64,000 bases of DNA from an uncultured Eubacterium sp. (GCA_910577225.1 CAJTMV010000004.1:62001-126000); one strand, 5' to 3'. Positions 29,978 to 39,263 are shown, numbered from the stretch's first letter. Notes: generated by a model not told the origin, from the sequence alone. Numbers and translations: made by a program.

Positions 29978-30595
29978 GTGAAGAAAAGACATCAGGCGAT
30001 TCAGTTACCGCATTTTCAGTTTTGGAAACTTCCATGGAAAGGATTTTGTGCAGGATGGTTTTTGCTGTTTTTCTTTTTAGGGATATTAACGGCAAACTGG
30101 GTAGGAAAGTCAAAAATGCTTGAGTATGGAATACTAAATCCGTATTACGTAGGGCAGCTGGCATATGCTGAGCTGGACACCGGAGCATATTTTTTGTTTT
30201 TGTTTCAAAAAAGGATGAAAGTATTTGGTCTGACCGCCTTGTTTGTGTTTACCCGGTTTGGTATTTTTGCACTGACTGGTGTAACGGGCTGGTACGCGTT
30301 TTCTTTAGGATATATATTTGTAAATGCGCTGGTATGTATGAAATTTCAAGGCATGGTGCTGGTACTTTTATCTGTATTTCCGCAGATTATCTGTTACGGT
30401 GCGGCGTATTTTGGACTTGGGAAGATTTTATTTGGGGGTTATTCGGAATTTACGATGCCGATGGGGATACAAAAGCTATGGAAGAATCCGCGTCTGTATC
30501 TGCTGCTGTCGGCAGTGTTGTGCATGATTGTCGGAATCTGGATGGAAAGTTATCTGAATCCGATGTTTCTAAAAAGTTATATACGCACGATGTAA
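29978..30595 (+). CDS. spoIIM: Stage II sporulation protein M-like membrane protein
   Basis: A 205-residue protein with about five hydrophobic helices and the C-terminal ESYLNPMFLK signature of the SpoIIM family. SpoIIM works with SpoIID and SpoIIP in peptidoglycan remodelling during engulfment of the forespore, so its presence suggests a spore-forming lineage. The start is a GTG with only a weak ribosome site. It lies directly upstream of xerD. Confidence 0.75.
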   Translation: MKKRHQAIQLPHFQFWKLPWKGFCAGWFLLFFFLGILTANWVGKSKMLEYGILNPYYVGQLAYAELDTGAYFLFLFQKRMKVFGLTALFVFTRFGIFALTGVTGWYAFSLGYIFVNALVCMKFQGMVLVLLSVFPQIICYGAAYFGLGKILFGGYSEFTMPMGIQKLWKNPRLYLLLSAVLCMIVGIWMESYLNPMFLKSYIRTM

Positions 30596-30689
30596 TGATC
30601 CGGATGGGACCGGACGGATCCTGCGTGTGAACGGCAGATGTGTCAGACCCGGACGCAGGGATTTTGGGACGATCCTGACAGGAGAATGA

Positions 30690-31616
30690 TTGAAATCAGG
30701 GGGTATGGGCGGAATGGAAATCAGAGAAAAAGTATCAGAATATATTGCGGCGCTGACTTCGCAGGGAACTGCCCGTAATACTGTGCTGTCTTATGGGCGG
30801 GATTTGTATCAGATGGCGGATTATTTAGACGCGCAAAATATTACAAAGACCGGACAGGTGGATGAGCTGGTGCTGCAGGCATATATGCGACAAATGTCGT
30901 CCGAACAAAAGCGTCCGGCAACCATTGCGAGAGCAGCGGCTTCCATGAAAGCATTTTACCGCTATCTGGCGCAAAGCGGCGTTATCGTAAGAAGTCCCGC
31001 AGAGCAGTTAAAGGCGCCAAAAGTAGAAAAAGGCATTCCGTATATTTTGTCGCAGGAAGAAGTCGTACGGCTGCTGCAGCAGCCGAAAGGCACTTCGCCC
31101 AAAGCGGTGCGGGATCGGGCGATGCTGGAGCTGTTGTATGCGACCGGTATCCGTGTGAGCGAACTGATCGAAATTCAGATCGATGACGTCAATTTAAACA
31201 TGGAATATCTGTTATGCAGACAGGGCAAAAAAGAACGTGTCATTCCGTTTGGACAGGCGGCGAAGCATTCGCTGACGGACTATCTGGAAAATGCCAGACC
31301 TTTGCTTGTCAAAGATCCGGCCTGCACAAACCTGTTTACGAATCTTTCCGGACAAAAAATGAGCCGTCAGGGTTTTTGGAAGCTGTTAAAACAGTATGCG
31401 CATCATGCAGGGATAGAAGGAGAAATTACACCGCATACGCTCCGGCATTCGTTTGCGGCACATCTGGTAAACAATGGAGCGGATTTGTATGCGGTGCAGG
31501 AAATGATGGGATATGCGGATCTGTCTGCCGCACAGGTATATGCCAGAATGCATCATGTATCCGTGCGGGAAGTATACACAAAAACACATCCGCGCGAGAT
31601 GTCGAAGGAGCAGTAA
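30690..31616 (+). CDS. xerD: Tyrosine recombinase XerD-like
   Basis: A 308-residue site-specific recombinase that probably resolves chromosome dimers. The N-terminal SAM-like core-binding domain covers about residues 8-95. Catalytic residues visible are Arg in TGIRVSEL, Lys in GKKERVIPF, HTLRHSF (His and Arg) and the nucleophile Tyr in AQVYARM. The position normally filled by His or Trp (GHSD in XerD) reads GYAD here, a Tyr. The start may be TTG 30690 (GGAG five bases upstream) or ATG 30714 (AGGGGG ten bases upstream). Confidence 0.9.
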   Translation: MKSGGMGGMEIREKVSEYIAALTSQGTARNTVLSYGRDLYQMADYLDAQNITKTGQVDELVLQAYMRQMSSEQKRPATIARAAASMKAFYRYLAQSGVIVRSPAEQLKAPKVEKGIPYILSQEEVVRLLQQPKGTSPKAVRDRAMLELLYATGIRVSELIEIQIDDVNLNMEYLLCRQGKKERVIPFGQAAKHSLTDYLENARPLLVKDPACTNLFTNLSGQKMSRQGFWKLLKQYAHHAGIEGEITPHTLRHSFAAHLVNNGADLYAVQEMMGYADLSAAQVYARMHHVSVREVYTKTHPREMSKEQ

Positions 31617-31647
31617 TACGCCGGTGGACGGCTTCTGACTGGTCAGA

Positions 31648-32679
31648 TTAACGATTCATTTCCGCAATCGTGTAGATCAGTTTTTCGGAATCTTCCCATC
31701 CCAGACATGGGTCTGTAATAGATTTTCCGTAAATGTGATCTCCGATATGCTGTGCGCCTTCTTCAATATAGCTTTCGACCATTACGCCTTTTACAAGCGA
31801 CTTAATGTCTGGCGATACGATACGGTTATGCATCACTTCTGTGACGATTCGAATCTGTTCGCGGAACTGCTTGTTGGAATTGGAATGGTTTGCATCGATA
31901 ATTGCAGCGGCGTTTTTTAAATGCATGTTGTCATACCGTTCCAAAAGACGCATGATATCTTCGTAATGATAATTTTGAACGGTATTGCCATGCTTGCTGA
32001 CAGCGCCGCGGAGTATGACATGCGTTAACGGGTTGCCGCTGGTATCCACTTCATAATTCCGGTATATAAAGTGGTGCGGATGCTGTGCCGCATAGACGGA
32101 GTTAAGCATAACTGAAAAATCTCCGCTTGTAGGATTTTTCATGCCTGCCGCCACATCGAAGCCGCTGGCGGTCAGCCGGTGCAGCTGGTCTTCGACAGAG
32201 CGCGCGCCGATAGCAACATAAGACAGCAGATCGTCGACAAAACTCCAGTTTTCACAATACAGCATTTCGTCTGCGGCGGTCAGACCGCTTTCTGAAATCG
32301 CACGGATGTGCATTTTACGCATCGCGATCAGGCCGTTTAACATATTTGGGGCTTCTTCAGGATTTGGCTGCGATACGATGCCCTTGTAGCCTTCGCCGGT
32401 GGTACGCGGTTTGTTTGTATAGATTCTCGGAATAATTACTACACGGTCTTTTACTTTTTCCTGAATGGCGGTCAGCCGGCTGACGTAATCGCAGACCGCG
32501 TCTTCCCTGTCTGCGGAGCACGGGCCGATAATTACAAGAAAACGGTCGTCGTTTCCCAATATTATGTCTGAGATCATACGGTCTCTTTCTTTTTTTATTT
32601 CAGCAAGTTCGGCCGTAACCGGATACATTTCTTTTACCACAGCAGGAGTCGGAAGTTCCCTGACAAAATTAAAACTCAT
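31648..32679 (-). CDS. aroF: 3-deoxy-7-phosphoheptulonate (DAHP) synthase, class I
   Basis: A 343-residue enzyme of the AroF/G/H type. It condenses phosphoenolpyruvate and erythrose-4-phosphate, the entry step to aromatic amino acids. Diagnostic stretches are IIGPCSADRED, PRTTGEGYKG, AGMKNPTSG and DANHSNSNK. It faces xerD and is transcribed from its own promoter. Which amino acid inhibits it cannot be read with confidence. Confidence 0.95.
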   Translation of the reverse strand: MSFNFVRELPTPAVVKEMYPVTAELAEIKKERDRMISDIILGNDDRFLVIIGPCSADREDAVCDYVSRLTAIQEKVKDRVVIIPRIYTNKPRTTGEGYKGIVSQPNPEEAPNMLNGLIAMRKMHIRAISESGLTAADEMLYCENWSFVDDLLSYVAIGARSVEDQLHRLTASGFDVAAGMKNPTSGDFSVMLNSVYAAQHPHHFIYRNYEVDTSGNPLTHVILRGAVSKHGNTVQNYHYEDIMRLLERYDNMHLKNAAAIIDANHSNSNKQFREQIRIVTEVMHNRIVSPDIKSLVKGVMVESYIEEGAQHIGDHIYGKSITDPCLGWEDSEKLIYTIAEMNR

Positions 32680-32728
32680 AAATAAAATCTCCTTTGCTTT
32701 GATCGATTACAATTTTTGGACGCCATCT

Positions 32729-32757
32729 ATTTTACATGAGGGCATTTTGTTTGTCAA
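32729..32757 (-). promoter_or_regulatory. Predicted promoter of the DAHP synthase gene
   Basis: On the minus strand: TTGACA (32752-32757), a 17-base spacer, and TAAAAT (32729-32734), about 50 bases before the start codon. Confidence 0.75.
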
Positions 32758-32804
32758 TTGATTACCTGCCATTATGAAAAATGAAAGGAAATTTGAAAAA
32801 TATC

Positions 32805-32833
32805 TTGTCGAATACAAAAGAATCGGGTATAAT
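32805..32833 (+). promoter_or_regulatory. Predicted nrdG promoter
   Basis: TTGTCG at 32805-32810, a 17-base spacer, and TATAAT at 32828-32833. It lies downstream of an in-frame ATG at 32774, which argues against that start for nrdG. Confidence 0.65.
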
Positions 32834-32896
32834 AATCCTGCGTTTAAAAACAATCAGTCAATCGACATTAAAAGGATGAGAGGATGGCTCTTTTAC

Positions 32897-33418
32897 ATGT
32901 ATTATGGAACGATTAAGAAGACAGATATTGCAAATGGAATCGGGGTAAGAGTGAGTCTGTTTGTATCTGGGTGCACACATCATTGCAAAGGATGTTTTCA
33001 GTCGGAAACATGGGATTTTGAATATGGGAGTCCTTATACAAAAATGACGCAGCAGCAGATTATGGACGCGCTGAATCACGATTATATCAGAGGGCTGACG
33101 CTGCTTGGAGGAGAACCGTTTGAGCCGGAAAACCAGCGGGTGCTTGTAAAACTGCTCCGGCATGTGAAAGCGCATTTTCCGCAGAAGGATATCTGGTGTT
33201 ATACCGGTTATACGTACGAGACGGATCTGATCGAGGACAGCCGTGCCAGATGCGAGGTGACGGACGAGATGCTTTCCATGATCGACGTACTTGTCGACGG
33301 CGAATTTCATGAAGAGGAAAAAAATATCAGTCTGCGTTTCCGCGGTTCTGAAAATCAGCGTTTGATAGATTTGCCTAAAACAAAGCGGCAAAAAAAAATA
33401 ATATTGTTGGAAATTTAG
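32897..33418 (+). CDS. nrdG: Anaerobic ribonucleotide reductase activating protein
   Basis: A 173-residue radical SAM activase that installs the glycyl radical on NrdD. SGCTHHCKGCF holds the CX3CX2C cluster motif. GVRVSLFVSG before it and LLGGEPFEPEN after it are family-typical. I chose ATG 32897 (MYYGTIKK) because homologues begin there and the predicted promoter lies between it and the upstream ATGs. nrdD is not in the window. Confidence 0.92.
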   Translation: MYYGTIKKTDIANGIGVRVSLFVSGCTHHCKGCFQSETWDFEYGSPYTKMTQQQIMDALNHDYIRGLTLLGGEPFEPENQRVLVKLLRHVKAHFPQKDIWCYTGYTYETDLIEDSRARCEVTDEMLSMIDVLVDGEFHEEEKNISLRFRGSENQRLIDLPKTKRQKKIILLEI

Positions 33419-33463
33419 TCTTTTCTTTTTTGGAAAATGATGTTATAATACAAATTAGTTTTT

Positions 33464-33535
33464 GCAACCGTAGTCTAACGGATAGAACGCAGGACTCCGA
33501 CTCCTGTAATGTGGGTTCGATTCCCGCCGGTTGCA
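33464..33535 (+). tRNA. tRNA-Arg (anticodon CCG)
   Basis: A 72-nt cloverleaf. The acceptor GCAACCG pairs with CGGTTGC. The anticodon stem CAGGA/TCCTG encloses CTCCGAC, giving anticodon CCG for the CGG codon. The T arm holds GGTTCGATTCC. The 3' CCA is not encoded. A TATAAT box lies at 33444-33449. Confidence 0.95.
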
Positions 33536-33646
33536 TTTTTTCTGACTAATCGACCGTGTTACGGCGTCTTCGTATAGCATATGCGCTATTTGGCAATTCA
33601 GAACAATTTTCAGGAAAGTTTTCAATGACAGATAAGGAGGCAGTCA

Positions 33647-35281
33647 ATGGCAGCCAATAATTCAAATAATAAAGATAACAAGTCGGATTTTAATATAAAC
33701 AGAATTAAAAATATATGTTCCAAATACAAAAAATACATCGCAACCGGAGCGATGCTGATCTTATTAGCAGTTGTAGTGTCTACGTCGCAGAAAGCGTCCG
33801 GCGGTAACGAACCGCTGCAGCCGGATACAAAAGTAAAAGATACGACTACGGATGACACGACTGCGGATACCGAAGAATTTGAAGTAAACGCTTATCCGCA
33901 GATTAACGGTTTGTTTGAAGAGTATTATGAATGTTACGCAAAAGGAGATACAAAATCGATTGAAAAGATTGCGTTTCCGATTTCGGATACTGAAAAAAGC
34001 TACATAGAGTGTTTTAGCAAAAGTATCGATTCCTATGAAGATATTAACTGTTATTCAAAAAAAGGAATTTCTGACGGCGAATATATCGTAACGGTCGTTG
34101 TGCAGATGAAATTCAAGGACGTAAAGACGACTGCGCCAAATATGGATACGTTTTATGTCCGCAGAGACGAGAAGGGAAATTGTTATATTGACAATGCATA
34201 TAGTTCCTTTAACCAGACCAGATACAAGGAAAATCTGACGGATGAAAAGATCAATGAGCTGATTACCCAGTTTGGCGAAGGCGAAGATGTGATTGCGATG
34301 CATAAAGAAGTCCGGGACGAATATGACAAGGCGCTGGAAAAAGATGAGAAGTTAAAAGAAATGATCGCTTCTGAAATACCGGACGTACTTGCCGACTGGG
34401 TGGCAGGCTTTAGTCCGGAGACGACTGTCGACGGCGAATCCGATCCTGAAAAGGACAAAACTGACGACAGCAAAAACGACAGCAAAGAAGATACGAAAAC
34501 AGACGACGGGAATGATACCGCGCAGGGCGATACGAATCCGGATGATACGCAGTCCGACGACACTGAGCCGGACGAAACAGACGAGCCGGACCAGAGCGAA
34601 ACAAAGCCGGATGATAACGATACGTCCGGAAAGCAGACGAGAACCGCTTACGCAAAGACAAAAGTAAATCTTCGTGAAAAACGCAGTACAGATAGCGAGA
34701 TTTTAAAGACGCTGAGTGCCGGTACAAAAGTTACGATTTACGGCACAAGCAAAGACGGCTGGTTCCAGGTGAAAGCAAAGGGACTGACCGGTTATGTCAG
34801 CAAGGAATATATTGTATCGGATCCGTCCAAAGTAGAGGTTCAGAAACGTACGGCTTACGCAAAGACAAAGGTAAATATGCGTAAGAAGAAGAGTACCGAC
34901 AGCGACGTAGTACAGACGTTAAAAGCCGGCACAAAAGTGATGCTTTATGGCAAGAGTGAGGACGGCTGGTTCAAAGTCAGAAGCAAAGGAAAATTTGGAT
35001 ACGTAAAGAAAGAATATATTGTGTCCAGCAAGTCGAAAGTAGAAAAGGACAATACGTCGAATACATCTGGGTCTGGCTCTGTAAAGTATTACAATGAAGG
35101 CGATACCATTACGCTGACCGAATCTGTAAATATTCGTACGTCCATGAGCGAGACGGCAGACCGGGTAGGCCTTGCTTATCAGGGGGATGTTGTGACCATT
35201 ATTATGAGCTATGCAGAGGGATGGTCAAAAGTATCATGGAACGGGCAGACGGGCTATGCCAAAACGGAATTTATAAAATAA
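33647..35281 (+). CDS. Membrane-anchored protein with three bacterial SH3 domains
   Basis: A 544-residue protein. A basic N-terminus leads to one membrane helix at about residues 30-47 (IATGAMLILLAVVVS), placing the rest outside. A folded region covers about 80-260. A Asp/Thr/Glu-rich linker of about 70 residues follows. Three SH3b repeats end the protein, each with the VN(L/M/I)R motif, DGWF-type core and GY(V/A)xxE(Y/F)I end. Such domains bind peptidoglycan, so a cell-wall role is likely. No enzymatic domain is recognised. TAAGGAGG precedes the start. Confidence 0.85.
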   Translation: MAANNSNNKDNKSDFNINRIKNICSKYKKYIATGAMLILLAVVVSTSQKASGGNEPLQPDTKVKDTTTDDTTADTEEFEVNAYPQINGLFEEYYECYAKGDTKSIEKIAFPISDTEKSYIECFSKSIDSYEDINCYSKKGISDGEYIVTVVVQMKFKDVKTTAPNMDTFYVRRDEKGNCYIDNAYSSFNQTRYKENLTDEKINELITQFGEGEDVIAMHKEVRDEYDKALEKDEKLKEMIASEIPDVLADWVAGFSPETTVDGESDPEKDKTDDSKNDSKEDTKTDDGNDTAQGDTNPDDTQSDDTEPDETDEPDQSETKPDDNDTSGKQTRTAYAKTKVNLREKRSTDSEILKTLSAGTKVTIYGTSKDGWFQVKAKGLTGYVSKEYIVSDPSKVEVQKRTAYAKTKVNMRKKKSTDSDVVQTLKAGTKVMLYGKSEDGWFKVRSKGKFGYVKKEYIVSSKSKVEKDNTSNTSGSGSVKYYNEGDTITLTESVNIRTSMSETADRVGLAYQGDVVTIIMSYAEGWSKVSWNGQTGYAKTEFIK

Positions 35282-35295
35282 GTTTTTAACAAACA

Positions 35296-35353
35296 AAGCG
35301 ATTGCTGTATTTGAGAAAGCCGGTATGCGGCAGAGTACGGCAACCGCTTTTTT
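35296..35353 (+). terminator. Terminator after the SH3-domain gene
   Basis: AAGCGATTGC pairs with GCAACCGCTT (one mismatch) across a long loop, followed by six T. It precedes the pseudouridine synthase start at 35398 and supports that start over upstream ones. Confidence 0.65.
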
Positions 35354-35397
35354 CATATCTTATTTTGCAGGACAGGGAAAGAGGTTTTCAGAAATCT

Positions 35398-36168
35398 ATG
35401 GAAAAGAGTATCAGGATTAATAAATATTTGAGCGCCGCAGGCGTATGTTCCAGAAGAGAAGCGGATCGTCAGATTGCGGCTGGAAATGTGAAAATTGGAG
35501 AAAGAACGGCGCAGATCGCAGATCTGGTTTCTTCGGAGGATTCGGTTTATTTTCAGGGCAGACTTGTAAAAGCCGGGCAGGAACGTATTTTGCTCGTAGT
35601 GAATAAACCGAAAGGGATCGTATGTACCGCACAGAAAAAAGAAAAAGATAATATCGTGGATTTTTTACATTATCCAACGCGCATTTATCCGGTTGGGAGA
35701 CTGGACAAACAGTCCGAAGGACTGCTTTTGATGACGAATGAGGGAGATTTTGTAAATAAAATCATGCGTTCCGGAAACCGTCATGAAAAAGAATATCTGG
35801 TAACGGTCAATAAAACGGTAACCGATTCGTTTTTGAACGGACTGGCAGAAGGAGTGCCGGTTTTGGATACGATGACCAGAAAATGTAAAGTAGAGCGTAC
35901 CGGGAAAAGAAGTTTTCGAATTGTACTGACGCAGGGATTGAATCGTCAGATTCGCAGAATGTGTGAATATTTTGATTATCGTGTGGTAAGCCTAAAAAGA
36001 GTAAGAATCATGAATATCCATCTGGGTGATCTTCCATCCGGAGCATATCGCAGCGTTACGACACAGGAACTGGAGAGGTTAGAGCAGATGCTTGCGGGTT
36101 CTTCAAACGACACCGTAAGATTTGCGAGCAGCGCAGATCATCAGCAGCTATGGGAGGAAGAAGAATGA
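35398..36168 (+). CDS. rluF: 23S rRNA pseudouridine synthase, RluF-like
   Basis: A 256-residue enzyme. The N-terminal S4 RNA-binding domain (IRINKYLSAAGVCSRREAD) is followed by the RsuA-type catalytic domain with the catalytic Asp in GRLDKQSEGLL and the GLNRQIRRMCE motif. The KEYLVTV, GVPVLDT and RIMNIHL stretches track RluF, which modifies U2604 (E. coli numbering), more closely than RluB. The start ATG 35398 lies after the terminator hairpin. It overlaps ligA by four bases. Confidence 0.88.
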   Translation: MEKSIRINKYLSAAGVCSRREADRQIAAGNVKIGERTAQIADLVSSEDSVYFQGRLVKAGQERILLVVNKPKGIVCTAQKKEKDNIVDFLHYPTRIYPVGRLDKQSEGLLLMTNEGDFVNKIMRSGNRHEKEYLVTVNKTVTDSFLNGLAEGVPVLDTMTRKCKVERTGKRSFRIVLTQGLNRQIRRMCEYFDYRVVSLKRVRIMNIHLGDLPSGAYRSVTTQELERLEQMLAGSSNDTVRFASSADHQQLWEEEE

Positions 36169-38174
36169 ATATAGAACGATACAAAGAGCTGTCGGAGACG
36201 ATTCGTCAGCATATGGAATATTACTATGACCAGGACGATCCGAAGATTACGGATCATGAATATGACGAACTGCTCAGAGAATTAAAAGCGATGGAAAAGG
36301 AGCATCCGGAATGGGTAACGCCGGATTCGCCGACGCAGAGGGTCGGCGGCAGCGCGAAACGTGAAGCGGGCGTGCTGGTACGACACAATGTACCCATGCT
36401 GAGTCTGCAGGATGTATTTTCCAAAGAGGAAGTCTGTGAGTTTGTCGATGATATGAGACAGCAGCTGGAAGATCCGGAATTTGTGGTAGAGTATAAAATA
36501 GACGGACTGTCGCTGGTGCTTCGTTATGAAGACGGCGTATTAAAGCTGGCGGAGACAAGAGGAGACGGGATTAATTTTGGCGAAGACGTAACCGCGAACG
36601 CAAAGGTAATCAAAGATGTAAAAAAGAAACTGAAGCAGCCGCTGCCGTATTTGGAAATACGCGGCGAGGTCTATATGACGAATGAGGATTTTGAAAAAGT
36701 CAACGCGCGCCAGGAGATCGCGGGGAAACGTCTTTTTGCAAATCCAAGAAACTGTGCGGCAGGGACACTGCGCCAGCTGGATACGGCAGTCACGAAAGAA
36801 CGCGGACTGTCGATGTTTGTATTTAACATTCAGCAGGTACGCGGCGGCGATTTCCTGACGCATACACAGGGATATGAATATTTAAAGGCGCAGGGCATTC
36901 CGGTAATAGAAGATTATCGCGTCTGTCATACGCCGCAGGAAGTGTGGGACGCGATTTGCGCGATCGGTGAAAACAGGGGAAATCTGTCTTATGATATCGA
37001 CGGCGCGGTTGTAAAGCTGAATCGTATTTCAGACCGGACGAAACTCGGCGCTACATCAAAAGTGCCGAAATGGGCGGTTGCATATAAATATCCTCCTGAA
37101 GAAAAAATCGCCAGGATTACAGATATCGAAGTTTCGGTAGGAAGAACCGGCCGAATTACTCCGACTGCGGTTTTCGAACCGGTACGTCTGTGCGGAACAA
37201 CCGTATCAAGGGCAACGCTTCACAATCAGGATTTTATCGATCAGCTGGACGTAGGGATCGGAGATTATGTAAAAGTATATAAATCCGGAGAAATCATTCC
37301 TAAAATACGGGAAGTCGTGAAAGAACGCAGAGACAGCGGCGTACGGCGCTTTCAGCTGCCGGATGTCTGTCCGGTCTGCGGGACAAAAACAGTACGGGAG
37401 AAAGATACGGCAGATATCCGATGCCCGTCTCCAAACTGCCCGTCTCAGATAGAGCGAAAAATTATTAATTTTGTCAGTCGGGATGCCATGGATATTAAAG
37501 GCTTTGGAACGGTTTATATCGAGGAGCTTGTAAGACGTGGATTTCTTAAAGACATCGCCGATATTTTTGTGCTCAGAGAGCACAGACAGCAGCTGATCGA
37601 AGAAGGGATTATCGGAAAGGAAAAAAATACCGATAAACTGCTGGATGCGATCGAAGGCGCAAAGCAGCGGGATGCCTGTCAGCTGCTGACCGGTTTTGGT
37701 ATCCCAAACGTTGGAAAGGCTGCGGCTAAAGCAGTGATGAAACAGTTTGGCACAATGGAACAGCTGGCGCAGGCGGATGCGGAGCAGCTGACAGAGGTGC
37801 CGGATATTGGAGAAGTCAGCGCCGGCTGTATCCGCAGTTTTTTTGAAGATCCGTCCAATCAGGAAATGATACAGAGACTGAAAAAAGAAGGCGTAAATAT
37901 GGCACGTATCGCGCAGGAAGGGTCCAGCGAGCTGTTTGCGGGTATGACCTTTGTGATCACCGGCACACTGCCGAACCTCGACCGGAAACAGGCGGCAGAG
38001 ATGATCGAACAAAACGGCGGGAAAGTATCTGGTTCCGTATCGAAAAAAACGACGTATCTGCTGGCTGGTGAAAACGCGGGCAGTAAGCTGACCAAAGCAG
38101 AGAGTCTTAACATTACTGTGCTCAGTGAAGAACAGCTGCTTCAGATGATCGACAATCAGACCGTATCATCCTGA
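36165..38174 (+). CDS. ligA: NAD+-dependent DNA ligase
   Basis: A 669-residue ligase with all domains: the NAD-binding Ia region (HEYDELLREL), adenylation domain with AMP-accepting Lys in EYKIDGLSL, OB fold, zinc finger (CPVCGTKTV then CPSPNCP), helix-hairpin-helix repeats (TGFGIPNVGKAAAK) and C-terminal BRCT (FVITGTLPNLDRKQAAEMI). ATG 36165 has GGGAGGAAG upstream and overlaps the rluF stop (ATGA), so the in-frame ATG at 36150 is not preferred. Confidence 0.97.
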   Translation: MNIERYKELSETIRQHMEYYYDQDDPKITDHEYDELLRELKAMEKEHPEWVTPDSPTQRVGGSAKREAGVLVRHNVPMLSLQDVFSKEEVCEFVDDMRQQLEDPEFVVEYKIDGLSLVLRYEDGVLKLAETRGDGINFGEDVTANAKVIKDVKKKLKQPLPYLEIRGEVYMTNEDFEKVNARQEIAGKRLFANPRNCAAGTLRQLDTAVTKERGLSMFVFNIQQVRGGDFLTHTQGYEYLKAQGIPVIEDYRVCHTPQEVWDAICAIGENRGNLSYDIDGAVVKLNRISDRTKLGATSKVPKWAVAYKYPPEEKIARITDIEVSVGRTGRITPTAVFEPVRLCGTTVSRATLHNQDFIDQLDVGIGDYVKVYKSGEIIPKIREVVKERRDSGVRRFQLPDVCPVCGTKTVREKDTADIRCPSPNCPSQIERKIINFVSRDAMDIKGFGTVYIEELVRRGFLKDIADIFVLREHRQQLIEEGIIGKEKNTDKLLDAIEGAKQRDACQLLTGFGIPNVGKAAAKAVMKQFGTMEQLAQADAEQLTEVPDIGEVSAGCIRSFFEDPSNQEMIQRLKKEGVNMARIAQEGSSELFAGMTFVITGTLPNLDRKQAAEMIEQNGGKVSGSVSKKTTYLLAGENAGSKLTKAESLNITVLSEEQLLQMIDNQTVSS

Positions 38175-38194
38175 GTGCAGCCGCCGGATTACCA

Positions 38195-38497
38195 TTATTC
38201 GGAATCTGGCAGCAGAGACTGGTGCTGCTGCCAGTCAGACGGACTTTGCATATACTGTTCATTCAGCCAGTCGGCAATGGCAGCGATGCTTTCCTCGCAA
38301 AAAGGAAACGTTTTGGATTGTTTTACGTCGTCGGCGGTTTTTTCAAAACAAAACGGGCCGGGAAATATCCATACGCGGAACAAAACATCGTCGTTTTCCT
38401 GCGCTTTTTCAATGTAAAACCGCATGCCCCGGATGCTGCCGGTATATGCAGATTTTTTATAAAAGGAAAGATGGAACAGATCGGAACACTTTATCAT
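38195..38497 (-). CDS. Conserved small protein of unknown function
   Basis: A 100-residue protein on the minus strand. ATG 38497 has a strong AAGGAGG seven bases upstream, itself following a TTGCAT-17-TATAAT promoter. The opposite-strand ORF has no such signals. Sequence features include YTGSIRGMRFYIEK, FRVWIFPGPFCFEKT and a C-terminal helix (IAAIADWLNEQY). I recall similar small proteins in Lachnospiraceae but no function. It converges on ligA. Confidence 0.7.
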   Translation of the reverse strand: MIKCSDLFHLSFYKKSAYTGSIRGMRFYIEKAQENDDVLFRVWIFPGPFCFEKTADDVKQSKTFPFCEESIAAIADWLNEQYMQSPSDWQQHQSLLPDSE

Positions 38498-38521
38498 AGG
38501 CATACCTCCTTATCGTTTTTT

Positions 38522-38550
38522 ATTATAACCTGAAAAGGAACCGTATGCAA
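38522..38550 (-). promoter_or_regulatory. Predicted promoter of the small minus-strand gene
   Basis: Minus strand: TTGCAT (38545-38550), a 17-base spacer, and TATAAT (38522-38527). Confidence 0.65.
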
Positions 38551-38588
38551 GGTAATGTGTTTTGCGCAGTTATGGAGTAGGAACAGTA

Positions 38589-38743
38589 ACCTGTAATTGT
38601 AACAGTTCAGATAACCCATGGAACTGTTACGTATTCAGCCATTTGAAATCGCTTCGCGATGGGCTGAATACCTGCAGCCACTACTCTTTCATACGGTCAG
38701 CGCAGTAAATGCGCAGACCTGACTGAACTGTTACCTGTAATTG
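38589..38743. repeat. MITE-like structured repeat, with inverted ends and direct flanking repeats
   Basis: Ends GTAACAGTTCAG (38599-38610) and CTGAACTGTTAC (38723-38734) are perfect inverted repeats, bracketing 136 bp. ACCTGTAATTG occurs directly at 38589-38599 and 38733-38743, as a target duplication would. Inside are three hairpins: AACAGTTC/GAACTGTT, GTATTCAGCC/GGCTGAATAC around 38631-38671, and GCGCAG-type pairs near 38700. No coding potential is seen. Confidence 0.7.
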
Positions 38744-38773
38744 CCATTTATTATAAAAAATTTTCACAGATGG

Positions 38774-38802
38774 TTGTGATTTATCCGTATCTCTGCTAAA
38801 AT
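38774..38802 (+). promoter_or_regulatory. Predicted promoter of the Asp23 gene
   Basis: TTGTGA at 38774-38779, a 17-base spacer, and TAAAAT at 38797-38802, about 50 bases before the start. Confidence 0.6.
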
Positions 38803-38855
38803 AAGTAGCATCGAATGTATGAAACAAACGGATTATTTGTGTAGGAGGGAATTAC

Positions 38856-39233
38856 ATGTCAGAAGATAGAAAGGTATACAGTATCAAAGAAGATAACCTT
38901 GGCGAAGTAAATATTGCCGATGAGGTCGTTACGATTATTGCGGGACTCGCGGCTACGGAAATCGAAGGCGTGAGTTCCATGGCGGGCAATATTACGAATG
39001 AGCTGGTCAGTAAGCTGGGCAGAAAAAATCTTGCGAAAGGGGTAAAAGTGGACGTTGTCGATAACTGCGTGACTGTGGACGTGTCGCTGAATATCGCTTA
39101 TGGATATTCTATCCCGGAAATTTCTGCAAAAGTGCAGGAGAAGATAAAGACGGCGATCGAGACAATGACAGGTCTGGAAGTGAATGCTGTAAATGTACGA
39201 ATTGCCAGCGTGGATATGGGCAGCAGCAGATAA
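38856..39233 (+). CDS. Asp23/Gls24-family envelope stress protein
   Basis: A 125-residue protein with the Asp23 pattern: GEVNIADEVVTIIAGLAATEIEGV near the N-terminus and VNVRIASVDM near the C-terminus. Members form cytoplasmic, often membrane-tethered assemblies linked to cell-envelope homeostasis. The gene before nusB is a common clostridial neighbour. GTAGGAGGG precedes the start. Confidence 0.92.
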   Translation: MSEDRKVYSIKEDNLGEVNIADEVVTIIAGLAATEIEGVSSMAGNITNELVSKLGRKNLAKGVKVDVVDNCVTVDVSLNIAYGYSIPEISAKVQEKIKTAIETMTGLEVNAVNVRIASVDMGSSR

Positions 39234-39263
39234 ACCTCAGGAAGCCGGTTATCGGCTGTATTT

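Noticed and set aside
38222..38533. 103-codon plus-strand open frame
   Set aside because: It overlaps a minus-strand gene with a clear promoter and AAGGAGG site. The plus frame has neither.
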